Shown here: piece by piece, positions 17,734 through 26,784 of the stretch
Layout of the letters: each line of letters begins with the position of its first letter
Position numbering within the stretch: position 1 is the first letter of the stretch
Notes under the pieces: generated by a model
Database searches by the model: none
What the model saw: only the letters and a program-made list of their open reading frames with translations
Told to the model about the DNA's origin: nothing
Origin: Helicobacter canis
Lineage (GTDB): Bacteria > Campylobacterota > Campylobacteria > Campylobacterales > Helicobacteraceae
Reading direction: 5' to 3'
Length of the DNA stretch: 64,000 nucleotides
Assembly: GCF_900451095.1 (NCBI RefSeq)
Contig: NZ_UGHV01000001.1
Location: 496,001 to 560,000, forward strand
Translations under genes and position numbers: made by a program

Positions 17734-18780
17734 TTATGGAAACATCGGCGCGGCTTCAAGTCCGCTAGATTCTCTAAATCCGCACATAATATTCATATTC
17801 TGCACCGCTTGACCGCTCGCACCTTTGATGAGATTATCAATACTTGCGGTGATGATGACGCGATTGGTGCGTGTATCGACATAGGGAGCTATGTCGATGA
17901 AATTGCTTCCTTTCACCCAGCGCGTTTGCGCGCTAAGTCCGTGGTCTAGCACACGCACGAAATATTCTCCTTTATAGAAGTCTTTATAGATATGGCGCAG
18001 AGCAGTAGAATCCACTTTTGGATCGCGCAATCGCGCATAGCTTGTGGCTAAAATCCCGCGATTCATCGGCACAAGATGGGGCGTGAAGCTTAGGGTAATC
18101 GGCTCTTTGGCGATCTCGCTTAGGGCTTGCTCGATCTCTGGTGTGTGGCGATGAGAGGTGATGCTATATGCCTTGAAGCTTTCATTCACCTCGCAAAACA
18201 AGCTATCCAAAGCCGCCTTGCGCCCTGCACCTGAGGTGCCGGACTTGGCATCGATGATGATAGAATCTAGGTCGATGAGATTATTGGCAAGTAGGGGAGC
18301 TAGGGAGAGAATACTACAAGTAGGATAGCAGCCCGGATTTGCCACAAGGCGTGCGGGCTTGATCTGTGCTCGATTTAGCTCGCAAAGCCCATAGACACTT
18401 TGGGCTAGTAGGGTTGGATTGGCGTGTGTGGTGTGGTAATGCGCGGCGAAAGTCTCTATATCGCGCAGGCGAAAATCCGCGCTTAGATCGATGACTTTTG
18501 TGGATTCTAGGACTTTTGGTGTGAGAATCGTGGCGCAGAAATTATGCGGCGTAGCGCAAAATAGCACATCAATGTGCTTACATAAGGATTCTAGCTCGCT
18601 TGCATCGATACAAGAGAGCGGTAGGATTTGGAAGAAGTTTTGATAGCTGTGGTGGTATGGCTTATCGATCTGGCTTTGTGAGCCTAGCCAAGCAATTTCT
18701 ACTTCTTTGTGTCCTAATAGTATGCGCACAAGCTCATTTGCCGTGTAGCCACTTGCCCCTAGAATCCCGACTTTTATCAT
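17734..18780 (-). CDS. argC: N-acetyl-gamma-glutamyl-phosphate reductase ArgC
   Basis: NADPH-dependent reduction in arginine synthesis. The Rossmann start VGILGASGYTANELVR, catalytic NPGCYPT and GTSGAGRKA are present, with the final GQAVQNMNIM. 348 residues. Same direction as the GNAT gene and argJ. Confidence 0.96.
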   Translation of the reverse strand: MIKVGILGASGYTANELVRILLGHKEVEIAWLGSQSQIDKPYHHSYQNFFQILPLSCIDASELESLCKHIDVLFCATPHNFCATILTPKVLESTKVIDLSADFRLRDIETFAAHYHTTHANPTLLAQSVYGLCELNRAQIKPARLVANPGCYPTCSILSLAPLLANNLIDLDSIIIDAKSGTSGAGRKAALDSLFCEVNESFKAYSITSHRHTPEIEQALSEIAKEPITLSFTPHLVPMNRGILATSYARLRDPKVDSTALRHIYKDFYKGEYFVRVLDHGLSAQTRWVKGSNFIDIAPYVDTRTNRVIITASIDNLIKGASGQAVQNMNIMCGFRESSGLEAAPMFP

Positions 18781-18835
18781 TATGTCCCTTTGTGTGTTGT
18801 GGTTTAGTTATAGCAAATTTTTCTACAACGACCGC

Positions 18836-20242
18836 TTAAGTAGGCTTGGCTGCTGCGGCTTTGGCAGTGGAGGACTCTAGGGCTGCTAGGATTTGGGTGA
18901 TGATAGATTGCGCGCCATTTTCTGTGATAGTTTTGCTAAGATTGGTAGAAATCGCTTCAAGATTGCTTTCTAGCTGGGAAAGTAGTGTGAAAAACTTCTC
19001 TAAATCCATAGCTCGTATATCCGCGCAAGTTTTACTAGAATCCACTTTTGTATCCGCTGTATCCGTGCCTTTTTGTGCTACTTGCGTGGGGGTAGATAAA
19101 CCCTGCTCGGTGATCATTAGCCCAAGCCCTTGGCGCGTGAAGTAGCTGGCGTTGTGGTGCTGGTGGTTATTTGCAGCGTAGGGATAGGGGATATAGATGG
19201 TGGGCAGAGATAGAGCGGCATTCTCCCAGATACTTGACGCCCCAGCGCGCGCCACACATATATCAGCTTTGTCTAAATGCTTGATTAGGTCTTTGTCAAA
19301 GCCAAAAAGTGTGAGCCTAGGTGCGGGGCTGTCAAACGAGGATTCTAGGGCTTTTGGGTCGCTAGAATCCAGCAGACTAGAATCCACTTTTTTATACGCT
19401 TCTCTCACGCGATCTAAATCTCTCTCTCCGCATTGGTGGATAATGCGTATCCCCCTTGCTAGCAGCTTTGGCGCGGCTTGCAGGGCTAGGTCGTTGATCG
19501 CCTTTGCGCCTTGCGAGCCACCGATAAAGATAATGCTTTGAAACTCCGTGCGGATTCTGCGACTTTGCAGGGCTTCTTGCTTGATAGGATAGGGTGGGAA
19601 TGGCGGGCGGAATGAATTAAACACCGCCTTAGCAAAGGGAGCTAGCAAGGAGTTTAGCCTACCTTGGATAGCATTTTGCTCGTGGATAAAGAGAGGTTTT
19701 CTAAGCAGGATTGCCGCTAGGCTCGCAGGTCCCGCGCTAAATCCTCCCACGCTAATGACTGCTCGCACCTTATGCTTGGCAAAGATTTTACGCACACGCA
19801 ATGCCGCTCGCAGCTGGGCATAAATGCTTGCTAGCTTTTTAATGCCCTTTTTATTGACTACGCCGGAGGTGTTTAGGAAGTAGCATTCTTGGAAAAGTGG
19901 ATTCTGCGGCTTGGAGCTAGAATCCACTTTCGTGGATTCTAGAGCAGTCTGCTCGCAGCAGGATTTTGGAGCTAAAAATGGGGCTTTGCAAGGCGAGGCA
20001 AGGGAGCTGCCTTGAGCGGTAGTGACCGCAGACTCGCCGCCGCAATCGCCATTTTTAGCCCAAAAGCCAACGCGATTCTCAAAAGCCCAATCCTCCTCAG
20101 ACTCCCCAGCGAACCACATTTGATCCTGCCCATAGAGCGAGCCTATATAAATCGCTGGAATCTCGCGGCTTTGCAGCTCCTGTGCTAATGCCCTAGCTAT
20201 GGCGAGATGCCCGCCTGTGCCACCTCCTGTGATAACAATCAT
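18836..20242 (-). CDS. murG: UDP-N-acetylglucosamine transferase MurG, with repeat-bearing insertions
   Basis: Adds GlcNAc to lipid I to make lipid II at the inner membrane. TGGGTGGHLAIARAL at the N-terminus, ISVGGFSAGPASLAAI and FIGGSQGAKAIND are the family motifs. It is 468 residues instead of about 350. The excess lies in three non-conserved stretches (about residues 55-120, 280-305 and 395-415), each holding a copy or near copy of the dispersed 15-mer (19917, 19377, 19035) read as LESTKVDSS-like peptides. The catalytic core appears intact. Next to fliW, as in H. pylori. Confidence 0.94.
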   Translation of the reverse strand: MIVITGGGTGGHLAIARALAQELQSREIPAIYIGSLYGQDQMWFAGESEEDWAFENRVGFWAKNGDCGGESAVTTAQGSSLASPCKAPFLAPKSCCEQTALESTKVDSSSKPQNPLFQECYFLNTSGVVNKKGIKKLASIYAQLRAALRVRKIFAKHKVRAVISVGGFSAGPASLAAILLRKPLFIHEQNAIQGRLNSLLAPFAKAVFNSFRPPFPPYPIKQEALQSRRIRTEFQSIIFIGGSQGAKAINDLALQAAPKLLARGIRIIHQCGERDLDRVREAYKKVDSSLLDSSDPKALESSFDSPAPRLTLFGFDKDLIKHLDKADICVARAGASSIWENAALSLPTIYIPYPYAANNHQHHNASYFTRQGLGLMITEQGLSTPTQVAQKGTDTADTKVDSSKTCADIRAMDLEKFFTLLSQLESNLEAISTNLSKTITENGAQSIITQILAALESSTAKAAAAKPT

Positions 20243-20264
20243 CGCCGCTCCTGTTGCTTAAATA

Positions 20265-20654
20265 TTATGCGCCCTTTTGGAGAAAGGATTTTAGCGTATC
20301 TTTGAAGCCAAAGTCCGGATAATCCATCATCGATAGCGCGACTTGCCCAGCGACTTTGTCTTTGGTGTTGAAAATGAGCGGTGCTAGGAAATTCACCATT
20401 GATTCTTCTACATCTCTTTGCAAGATGACAATGCAATACACAAGCACGCTAGAGTCCCTATCAAGCCCTAGGAGCATTTCTATATAGCGCGGGATTGTGA
20501 AGCTATACTCGCGCAAGGAGTAGGGATTGACTAGCATCATCTCAAGGCTTTTGTCTTGACTTGTGATCTTGGCGAAATGCTCATCTAGCCTAGTAAGCTC
20601 GATACTTGTAATATGCTCAAATCCCAAAATAGGGGCTTTTATTTGATATATCAT
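20265..20654 (-). CDS. fliW: Flagellar assembly factor FliW
   Basis: Binds flagellin and CsrA, coupling flagellin translation to filament assembly. The beta-barrel pattern fits: ILGFEHITSIELTRLDEHFAKI at the start, then LVNPYSLREYSF and IPRYIEMLLGL, with LAPLIFNTKDKVAGQVAL near the end. 129 residues. It lies 22 bp upstream of murG in the same direction. Confidence 0.92.
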   Translation of the reverse strand: MIYQIKAPILGFEHITSIELTRLDEHFAKITSQDKSLEMMLVNPYSLREYSFTIPRYIEMLLGLDRDSSVLVYCIVILQRDVEESMVNFLAPLIFNTKDKVAGQVALSMMDYPDFGFKDTLKSFLQKGA

Positions 20655-20812
20655 AAAGACTCCTTAAATGTGATAGTGGGCAAATATTAAGCAAAAGCTA
20701 TGCCAAAAGCACCTATAATAATCGCTGTAAAGTGATTGATTTGAGAGCAACTAACGCTTTAAGCTGGGTGGCAACTTGGTGAGATTGGAATGGGACTAGA
20801 AAACATAAAATT

Positions 20813-21499
20813 ATGAAAACAAGCAAAATGGATTTATTTTTAGAGCTTGCTAAGCCTGATGAAAAAGGCTTTTCAAGGTGGGTTGGTGTAGATGAGTTTG
20901 TAGGAGATTATAAGGATTTACAGCTCGGCAATGGTGGAAGCTGGTGCAGAGCTAGTAGCAATTTAGCCAAAACATATATCCTAGAGTTTGACAAAACTCG
21001 CACAAGTGGAAACTCCATTGATGCCATAAGATTGCAAGGGTTTAATCCGCTTAAAACTTTTAACCAAAACATACGAAAAGATATTAAAGATTTTTATAAA
21101 TCCCAAAAATGCGTAATGCTAGGCGTTTGTGGCAAAAGTGAAAATACGACAATTGAGATTGACCACAAAGATGGACGCAAAGATTCTATGCGTGTGAGTG
21201 AGCTAGCAATGCAAGAATTTGAAGACTTTCAGCCTTTATGTAAAGCGGCAAATGACATCAAACGCCAAATTTGCAAAACTTGCAAAGAGACAAATACACG
21301 CTGGAGTGCGAAAAATATCAAGGGTAACCCTTATGACTTTTATGCTGGTGATGAGCGTTACATCGCTCAAAGTGAAGGTGGGCTAGGCTGTGTGGGCTGC
21401 TATCAGTATGATCCCGTGGCATATCGCAAAGAAAGTGCGAGAAAAATCGCAAAAGAAGCAGCGGACTTTATCAGTGCAAAACTTTATGGAGATGTATGA
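20813..21499 (+). CDS. HNH-type restriction endonuclease (Type II candidate)
   Basis: EIDHKDGR (residues about 119-126) supplies the first HNH His, and the following LCKAANDIKRQICKTC supplies the Asn and zinc Cys residues (ICKTC; later GCVGC), a zinc-HNH arrangement seen in several Type II enzymes. The stop overlaps the following methyltransferase start by 4 bp, so the pair is a restriction-modification unit. A TATAAT lies about 100 bp upstream. Recognition site unknown. It interrupts the space between fliW and the SDR gene, consistent with horizontal gain. Confidence 0.78.
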   Translation: MKTSKMDLFLELAKPDEKGFSRWVGVDEFVGDYKDLQLGNGGSWCRASSNLAKTYILEFDKTRTSGNSIDAIRLQGFNPLKTFNQNIRKDIKDFYKSQKCVMLGVCGKSENTTIEIDHKDGRKDSMRVSELAMQEFEDFQPLCKAANDIKRQICKTCKETNTRWSAKNIKGNPYDFYAGDERYIAQSEGGLGCVGCYQYDPVAYRKESARKIAKEAADFISAKLYGDV

Positions 21500-22503
21500 A
21501 TTACATAGGCTCAAAGCTTAAGCTACTGCCATTTTTGCAGCAAAGCATAGAATCCACACTCAAAAAGCATAATGCCAAGCCCTTGCAAGATTCTATTTTT
21601 TGCGATTTATTTGCTGGAAGTGGGGCTGTGGGCAGGGCTTTTAAATCTAAAGTCAAGCAGGTCATAAGTAATGATAAAGAATATTATAGCTTCGTGCTAA
21701 ATCAAAACTATATTGCCAATCACGCTCCCATTATCCGTGCAGATGAGCTAATAGAAACGCTCAATAACACGCCTTTAAAAAAGGGAAAGATTTTCACGCA
21801 TTACGCCCTTGGTGGCGGAAGTGGAAGGCAATATTTCAGCGATGAAAATGCGATGAAAATTGATGGGATAAGGGAGCAGATTTCTGTGTGGCGACAAAGT
21901 GGGTTTATCGATGAAAATGAATTTTACTTCCTTCTTGCTTCACTTTTAGAATCTAGCGATAGCGTGGCAAACACGGCTTGTGTGTATGGAGCATTTTTAA
22001 AAAGGCTTAAAAAAAGCGCGACAAAAGAGCTTGTTTTAAGCCCGGCAACATTTAAGCTCACGCAAAATTCTCACCAAGTTTTTAATAAAAATGCCAATGA
22101 TTTGATTACTACAATAAGTGGCGATATACTCTACCTTGATCCACCCTATAATGCTAGAGAATATGGGGCAAATTATCATCTATTAAATACCATAGCCTTG
22201 TATGATGACTTTATCCCGCGGGGCAAAACGGGCTTAAGGGCGTATGACAAATCAGCGTGGTGTAAAAAAGGTGATGTGGAAAATGCCCTTGAATTTTTGC
22301 TGCAAAAAGCACAATTTAAGTGGATATTTTTAAGCTACAATGATGAAGGGCTTTTGGATTTAGAGAGGATAGAAAATCTTATGAGAAAATATGGCAAATA
22401 TGCTTGTGTAAAACAGGAGTATCAGCGTTTCAAGGCAGATTCTAATCGCCCACAAAAGCAGAGTAAAACTACCGAGTATTTGCATATTTTGCACAAAAAG
22501 TAG
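21496..22503 (+). CDS. Adenine-specific DNA methyltransferase (D12 class)
   Basis: N6-adenine methyltransferase of the Dam/D12 class. The order is alpha: NYIGSKLKLL, then DLFAGSGAVGRAF (SAM site), and later YLDPPYNAREYG (catalytic DPPY). 335 residues, complete. Coupled by ATGA to the HNH nuclease and therefore the protecting partner of that enzyme. Confidence 0.9.
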   Translation: MNYIGSKLKLLPFLQQSIESTLKKHNAKPLQDSIFCDLFAGSGAVGRAFKSKVKQVISNDKEYYSFVLNQNYIANHAPIIRADELIETLNNTPLKKGKIFTHYALGGGSGRQYFSDENAMKIDGIREQISVWRQSGFIDENEFYFLLASLLESSDSVANTACVYGAFLKRLKKSATKELVLSPATFKLTQNSHQVFNKNANDLITTISGDILYLDPPYNAREYGANYHLLNTIALYDDFIPRGKTGLRAYDKSAWCKKGDVENALEFLLQKAQFKWIFLSYNDEGLLDLERIENLMRKYGKYACVKQEYQRFKADSNRPQKQSKTTEYLHILHKK

Positions 22504-22598
22504 AAAACAAAATAGCAAATTGGTAAAGATATAATACAAGTATCTACAAGTATCAATGAAGGTTAGTTCAAATATAACTTACAAATTAAGGAGCTACT

Positions 22599-23384
22599 AT
22601 GGTTGTGCTAATCACTGGGGCATCATCTGGATTTGGCAGGGCGTGTGCGGTCGCATTTGTAGCTAGGGGGGCGAAGGTCATCGCCACAGCACGCAGAGAG
22701 CAGGAGCTATTAGCCTTGCAGCGAGAGCTTGGGGCAGAGTCTTGCGCGATTGTAGTGTGCGATGTGGTGGATACTTGTGCTTTGAGTAAGGGGATTGCTA
22801 ATGCGCTGAAGGGCTTTGGGCTAGGGGGTGAAGGTGAGAGTGAGCTTGCTGGGATTGATGTGCTTGTCAATAATGCTGGGCTAGCTCTTGGGCTAGAGCC
22901 TGCAAATGCGTGCAAGATAGAAGATTGGGAGCAGATGATTAGTGTCAATATCTTGGCACTAGTGCGACTCACGCATAGGGTCCTGCCTGCTATGGTAGCG
23001 CGTAAAAAGGGGCATATCATCAATATGGGATCAATCGCCGGGAGCTATCCATATCCGGGCAGCAGTGTCTATGGCGCGAGCAAGGCATTTGTGAAGCAAT
23101 TTAGTCTAAATCTGCGCGCGGATTTGTATGATAAAAATATCCGTGTAAGCGATATTGAGCCGGGCTTAGCCGGTGGGAGTGAATTTTCTCTCGTGCGCTT
23201 TAAGGGCGATAAGGAGCGAGCGGATTCTGTCTATGCTGACACAACACCGCTTAAGCCAGAAGATGTGGCGCAAGCGGTGTGCTTTGTGGCGTATTTGCCG
23301 GAGCATATCAATATCAATCGCCTAGAAATGATGCCAACCACCCAAGCCCCCGCCGCGCTTAATGTCTATAAAGGAGATAAATAA
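22599..23384 (+). CDS. Short-chain dehydrogenase/reductase (YdfG-like)
   Basis: NADP-dependent SDR. TGASSGFGRA binds the cofactor, NNAG follows, and YGASKAFV gives the catalytic Tyr-x3-Lys; IEPGLAGGSEFS resembles the YdfG/serine dehydrogenase group. 261 residues, AAGGAG before ATG 22599. The stop TAA overlaps the next ATG by 1 bp. Substrate uncertain. Confidence 0.88.
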   Translation: MVVLITGASSGFGRACAVAFVARGAKVIATARREQELLALQRELGAESCAIVVCDVVDTCALSKGIANALKGFGLGGEGESELAGIDVLVNNAGLALGLEPANACKIEDWEQMISVNILALVRLTHRVLPAMVARKKGHIINMGSIAGSYPYPGSSVYGASKAFVKQFSLNLRADLYDKNIRVSDIEPGLAGGSEFSLVRFKGDKERADSVYADTTPLKPEDVAQAVCFVAYLPEHININRLEMMPTTQAPAALNVYKGDK

Positions 23385-23875
23385 TGAGTGCGCAGCTAGA
23401 ATATAAGAAGTTTTCGTTTATAGAAGCTTATATTATCCGCTGGAAGACGCGCTCGCTTGGGGCGGATATTGATGCGCTTATTTTGATTGTGAGCGTGCTA
23501 GCATATATGGGGCGCAATGATTTGGGGCAGCAGCTTGAAAGGGCGCGTGAGATTATAGAAGAGCGTGTGCGCCTTAATACTATGAGGCATATTATCTTTG
23601 ATCGAGTGCAAGTGGAGCTGGCGCGCTATATGGCTGATGAAGAAATGTATATAAAAGCACGCAATAAGATGTTTGAAGAAATCACGCATAATATCCAGCT
23701 ATATGGGATCGTGCTTGATATGCTGCCCGGACAAGCCAATGCATCAAAGCTCCAAATCGTGCGCTCCGTGATCCAAAAAGCCTATGATGAAGAGTTTATG
23801 CTAAATGGCGAAGCCAAGCGACTCCTAGAGGCGCAAGAAAAAACAAATGCAAGTCTAAAGGAAGCTACTAAATAA
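23384..23875 (+). CDS. Conserved protein of unknown function (163 aa)
   Basis: Helix-rich soluble protein (YKKFSFIEAYIIRWKTRSLGADIDALILIV...) without signal peptide or clear motif. Coupled to the SDR gene by one base, so probably translated together. I do not recognise the family; the even charge and codon use fit a genuine chromosomal gene. Confidence 0.7.
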   Translation: MSAQLEYKKFSFIEAYIIRWKTRSLGADIDALILIVSVLAYMGRNDLGQQLERAREIIEERVRLNTMRHIIFDRVQVELARYMADEEMYIKARNKMFEEITHNIQLYGIVLDMLPGQANASKLQIVRSVIQKAYDEEFMLNGEAKRLLEAQEKTNASLKEATK

Positions 23876-23890
23876 GCCTTGTTTCTGTGG

Positions 23891-24838
23891 TCAGTGTGCT
23901 GTGGCTTGATGGGGGATTATTGTTAAGGTTTCACGACAATGGTCTAAAAGTATAGGATCTACTATGTCTTGCGCATAGACTTTGATACTATGTGTGCGAT
24001 AGGCAGCATAAATGCGCGCGACTTCTTGCGTGAAGTCGCTCTGCTTTGGGGAGTTGTGTGTGAAAAGTGGCGGCTCTATGTGCATCTGCGCCCTAGAATC
24101 TAGCCTTGCGTAAAAAAGCGCGATTTTCGCTCGTTTAGATGGCAGGGGATAGACAAAGCGCAAGATCTCACAAGTAAAGCTCTCTTGCTTTAGGGCTTCT
24201 AGCACGCGTGCAATCTCGCTTGCTTGGAAGCAAAACACCAAAGTCCCGCGCGGGGTTAGAAGTCTTTTGCTCTGGTGTATCCACGCTTGTAGGGGCAGCT
24301 GGCTTTCATAGCGTGCTTGGCGTAAAAATTCATTGGTAGATTTAAGTGCGCCATCGCGGTAGAAGGGGGGATTGGCGATTAGGAGGTCAAACTTTGGGCT
24401 AGGCTTTGACTTTGGCGGCGTGTGGAGGTGGATTCTGGGGGTTTGGGCTGGGTTTTCTTGTGGATTCTTTTGGGCTTGATTGTGCATAGTGGCAAGTAGG
24501 GCTAATGCCTGCTGTGGCGTGGCTTTATCTAAAAAGTTTGCACAAAGCACTTGGCAGGAGCCTTTAGGCGTGCTTGACTCATTGTGTGTGTGAAATGGGG
24601 CGGTTTTGGCATTGATAGCAGCAAGCAAGGCGACTTTGGGCTGGGATTCTATGGCGACTACTTGGGCGTGGAAATAGTGCGCACACGAAATCCCTAAAAT
24701 CCCGCAGCCCGCCCCCATATCTAGGATATTTTTTGGCGTGTTTTTGCAAAATTGCGCGGCAAAATCAAGCAGCAATAAACTATCGCTATTGTAGGCATAG
24801 CCATCAGCTAGCTGGTAGAATCTTAGGGCTTTAGCCAT
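23891..24838 (-). CDS. TrmN6-like SAM-dependent methyltransferase
   Basis: LDMGAGCGILGISCA binds SAM and IANPPFYRDG is the NPP(F/Y) motif of N6-adenine methyltransferases; the layout fits TrmN6/YfiC, which modifies A37 of tRNA-Val. The family core is about 240 residues; the insert at about 105-140 (Pro/Thr/Asn-rich) is non-conserved. Overlaps the ribD C-terminus by 16 bp on the same strand. Confidence 0.8.
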   Translation of the reverse strand: MAKALRFYQLADGYAYNSDSLLLLDFAAQFCKNTPKNILDMGAGCGILGISCAHYFHAQVVAIESQPKVALLAAINAKTAPFHTHNESSTPKGSCQVLCANFLDKATPQQALALLATMHNQAQKNPQENPAQTPRIHLHTPPKSKPSPKFDLLIANPPFYRDGALKSTNEFLRQARYESQLPLQAWIHQSKRLLTPRGTLVFCFQASEIARVLEALKQESFTCEILRFVYPLPSKRAKIALFYARLDSRAQMHIEPPLFTHNSPKQSDFTQEVARIYAAYRTHSIKVYAQDIVDPILLDHCRETLTIIPHQATAH

Positions 24839-26040
24839 AGAAGCAGGTCTTTACCAAGTGTGGTTGTATGCAGGATCTCACAAGATATATCACGCGCTAT
24901 GCTTTGGCACAAGGCTTGCGGAGCTTGGGCGATAGTTGGGGAGAGATGCACAAGTAGGAGCAAGGGGGATTTAAGCAAGGGATATATATGGCTAAAGAGC
25001 TGCAAGCTGCCTTCAATGATATGAAAGCCATTGGGTAGCTCTTGCAAAGTTTTATCATCATATATACACACAGAGCGTGAATCTATATGAAAAAGTGGGA
25101 TATTGCTATCAATATCCTTGCGATTTTTGCGTGTGAAAATCCCCACATCTGGCACGCTCGTGTTGGCATAAGGAGGCGTGGCGTAGCGGGTGTCAAGTCT
25201 TGGTCTATCTGCTCTTGCAGTCGCTCCGGAGATGATTAGGCTTTGGGCTATGGTGCGTTGATTATGCGTAAAAATGCGCGATAGATCCCCGGAGATTTGC
25301 CCATTTTTGTAGCTACCATCAAGCCGCTCTGCAAGCTTAAATACAACAAATCGCCTAGATTCTCTTAGGCACAAAAATGGATAAAGCACATTTTGGGCTT
25401 GTTTTTTTAGAGATGTATTTGTGATGAATTCTACTGCTACGCCAGCTTCTTGCAATCTCTTACTACCATTGGCGCTTTCTCCCCATATATCACGCGCAGC
25501 GATAAGCACGCGTTTGGGCGCGATTTGCGCGATAAGCTGGGCGCACGGAGGGGTTTTGCCAAAGTGATTGCAAGGCTCTAGGGTGAGCAAGATTGTCTTA
25601 TCATAGAATGCACCATTATGATAAGCAGCGATGAAAGCGTGGATAGCGTGGGAGTGTAGGGGTAGAGCCTCTAAGGCGATGTGAGAAAACTCCGTGTGTG
25701 TTGCTTGGAAATCTTGCCACAATGGCGCAAGTGTTTCAAGCTCTCCAAGTGCTTGTGGAGGGGTGGTGTGGCTTGTAGCAAAAGTGGATTCTAGGCTAGA
25801 ATCCACTTTTTGATAATGCAAGTTTTTTTGCTTACTTTGCGCATATATTTGCACAAAAGCCCAAAAAACTGCCAAAACTTCCGCGTGAGGTAGCCCTGCT
25901 TTTTGATGAGCTTCTAGGCTTAAAATCTCTCCATTATCATCATATACCATAGCAGCGACAGCGGGGTTTGGTAAGGTTAGTGTTTGGTATTCCCACGCTT
26001 TATCTATACATCGCTTCATTAAAACTTCGTCAATTCGCAC
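24823..26040 (-). CDS. ribD: Riboflavin biosynthesis protein RibD (deaminase/reductase)
   Basis: Two domains: an N-terminal pyrimidine deaminase (PHAEVLA then LEPCNHFGKTPPC, zinc ligands) and a C-terminal 5-amino-6-ribosylaminouracil reductase (ISGATARADRPRLDTR). 405 residues. Between HAE and PCNH lies an enlarged loop carrying an inverted pair of the dispersed 15-mer (25780-25810), encoding VDSSLESTF. The C-terminal reductase part is divergent and short but carries the family motif. Confidence 0.9.
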   Translation of the reverse strand: MRIDEVLMKRCIDKAWEYQTLTLPNPAVAAMVYDDNGEILSLEAHQKAGLPHAEVLAVFWAFVQIYAQSKQKNLHYQKVDSSLESTFATSHTTPPQALGELETLAPLWQDFQATHTEFSHIALEALPLHSHAIHAFIAAYHNGAFYDKTILLTLEPCNHFGKTPPCAQLIAQIAPKRVLIAARDIWGESANGSKRLQEAGVAVEFITNTSLKKQAQNVLYPFLCLRESRRFVVFKLAERLDGSYKNGQISGDLSRIFTHNQRTIAQSLIISGATARADRPRLDTRYATPPYANTSVPDVGIFTRKNRKDIDSNIPLFHIDSRSVCIYDDKTLQELPNGFHIIEGSLQLFSHIYPLLKSPLLLLVHLSPTIAQAPQALCQSIARDISCEILHTTTLGKDLLLWLKP

Positions 26041-26100
26041 ACACTTCTCCGCCCTATAAATGCGGCATTCTACACTTTTGGGGCTTAAATTTCTGCTACA

Positions 26101-26784
26101 ATGCCTAAAATTACTAAGGTTGCAAGCGTGGATATAAATAGTATAGAGCTACTGACTAGGCTTAAAAATTTGGATTTGCTGAAGGGCTTACATCAATGGT
26201 GGTGGGAGGGGGCTTTGGGCTTTGAAGTGGTTGTGGGCGCGATTTTGACGCAAAACACCAAGTGGGAGAAGGTCAAGCTCTCTTTGGCAAATCTCAAAAA
26301 TGCGAGGCTTTTGGGCGATGATGATAGCGTGAGCTTGCATAATCTTGCAAAGATATATTCTATTGAGAATCTTATCGCTCCAAGCGGGCTTTATCGACAA
26401 AAAAGTGCAAGAATCATCGCGCTAGCGCGAGCGATTGTAGAGGATTTTGGCGATTTTGCAAGCTTTCAGCAGGGGGTTAGCAGGGAGTGGCTTTTAGAGC
26501 GCAAGGGGATAGGATTTGAAAGTGCGGATTCTATCTTGAATTATGCGTGTGGTAGGGAGATTATGGTGGTGGATAGTTATAGTGCTAGGCTATTGGCTGG
26601 ACTTGGCTGGGAAATGGAGAGCTATGAAGATGTGCAGAGGTGGTTTATGGATATGCCTTCTAGGGAGCTTGAAAAGCTCTATCCCACAATGCCATTAGCA
26701 CAGGTTTATGCAAGGTATCACGGCAAAATCGTGGAATTTAGCAAGAAAAAACTCCCAATACAAACGCTTATGGAGAAGCAATGA
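26101..26784 (+). CDS. magIII: 3-methyladenine DNA glycosylase MagIII
   Basis: Base-excision repair glycosylase of the HhH-GPD superfamily without an Fe-S cluster. The protein matches what I recall of H. pylori MagIII: KNLDLLKGLHQWWW, VGAILTQNTKWE, LLERKGIGFESADSIL (helix-hairpin-helix) and VVDSYSARLL with the catalytic Asp. An alternative start is GTG 26128 (AAGG upstream), which would fit the homologue's N-terminus better. Overlaps pepD by 4 bp. Confidence 0.9.
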   Translation: MPKITKVASVDINSIELLTRLKNLDLLKGLHQWWWEGALGFEVVVGAILTQNTKWEKVKLSLANLKNARLLGDDDSVSLHNLAKIYSIENLIAPSGLYRQKSARIIALARAIVEDFGDFASFQQGVSREWLLERKGIGFESADSILNYACGREIMVVDSYSARLLAGLGWEMESYEDVQRWFMDMPSRELEKLYPTMPLAQVYARYHGKIVEFSKKKLPIQTLMEKQ

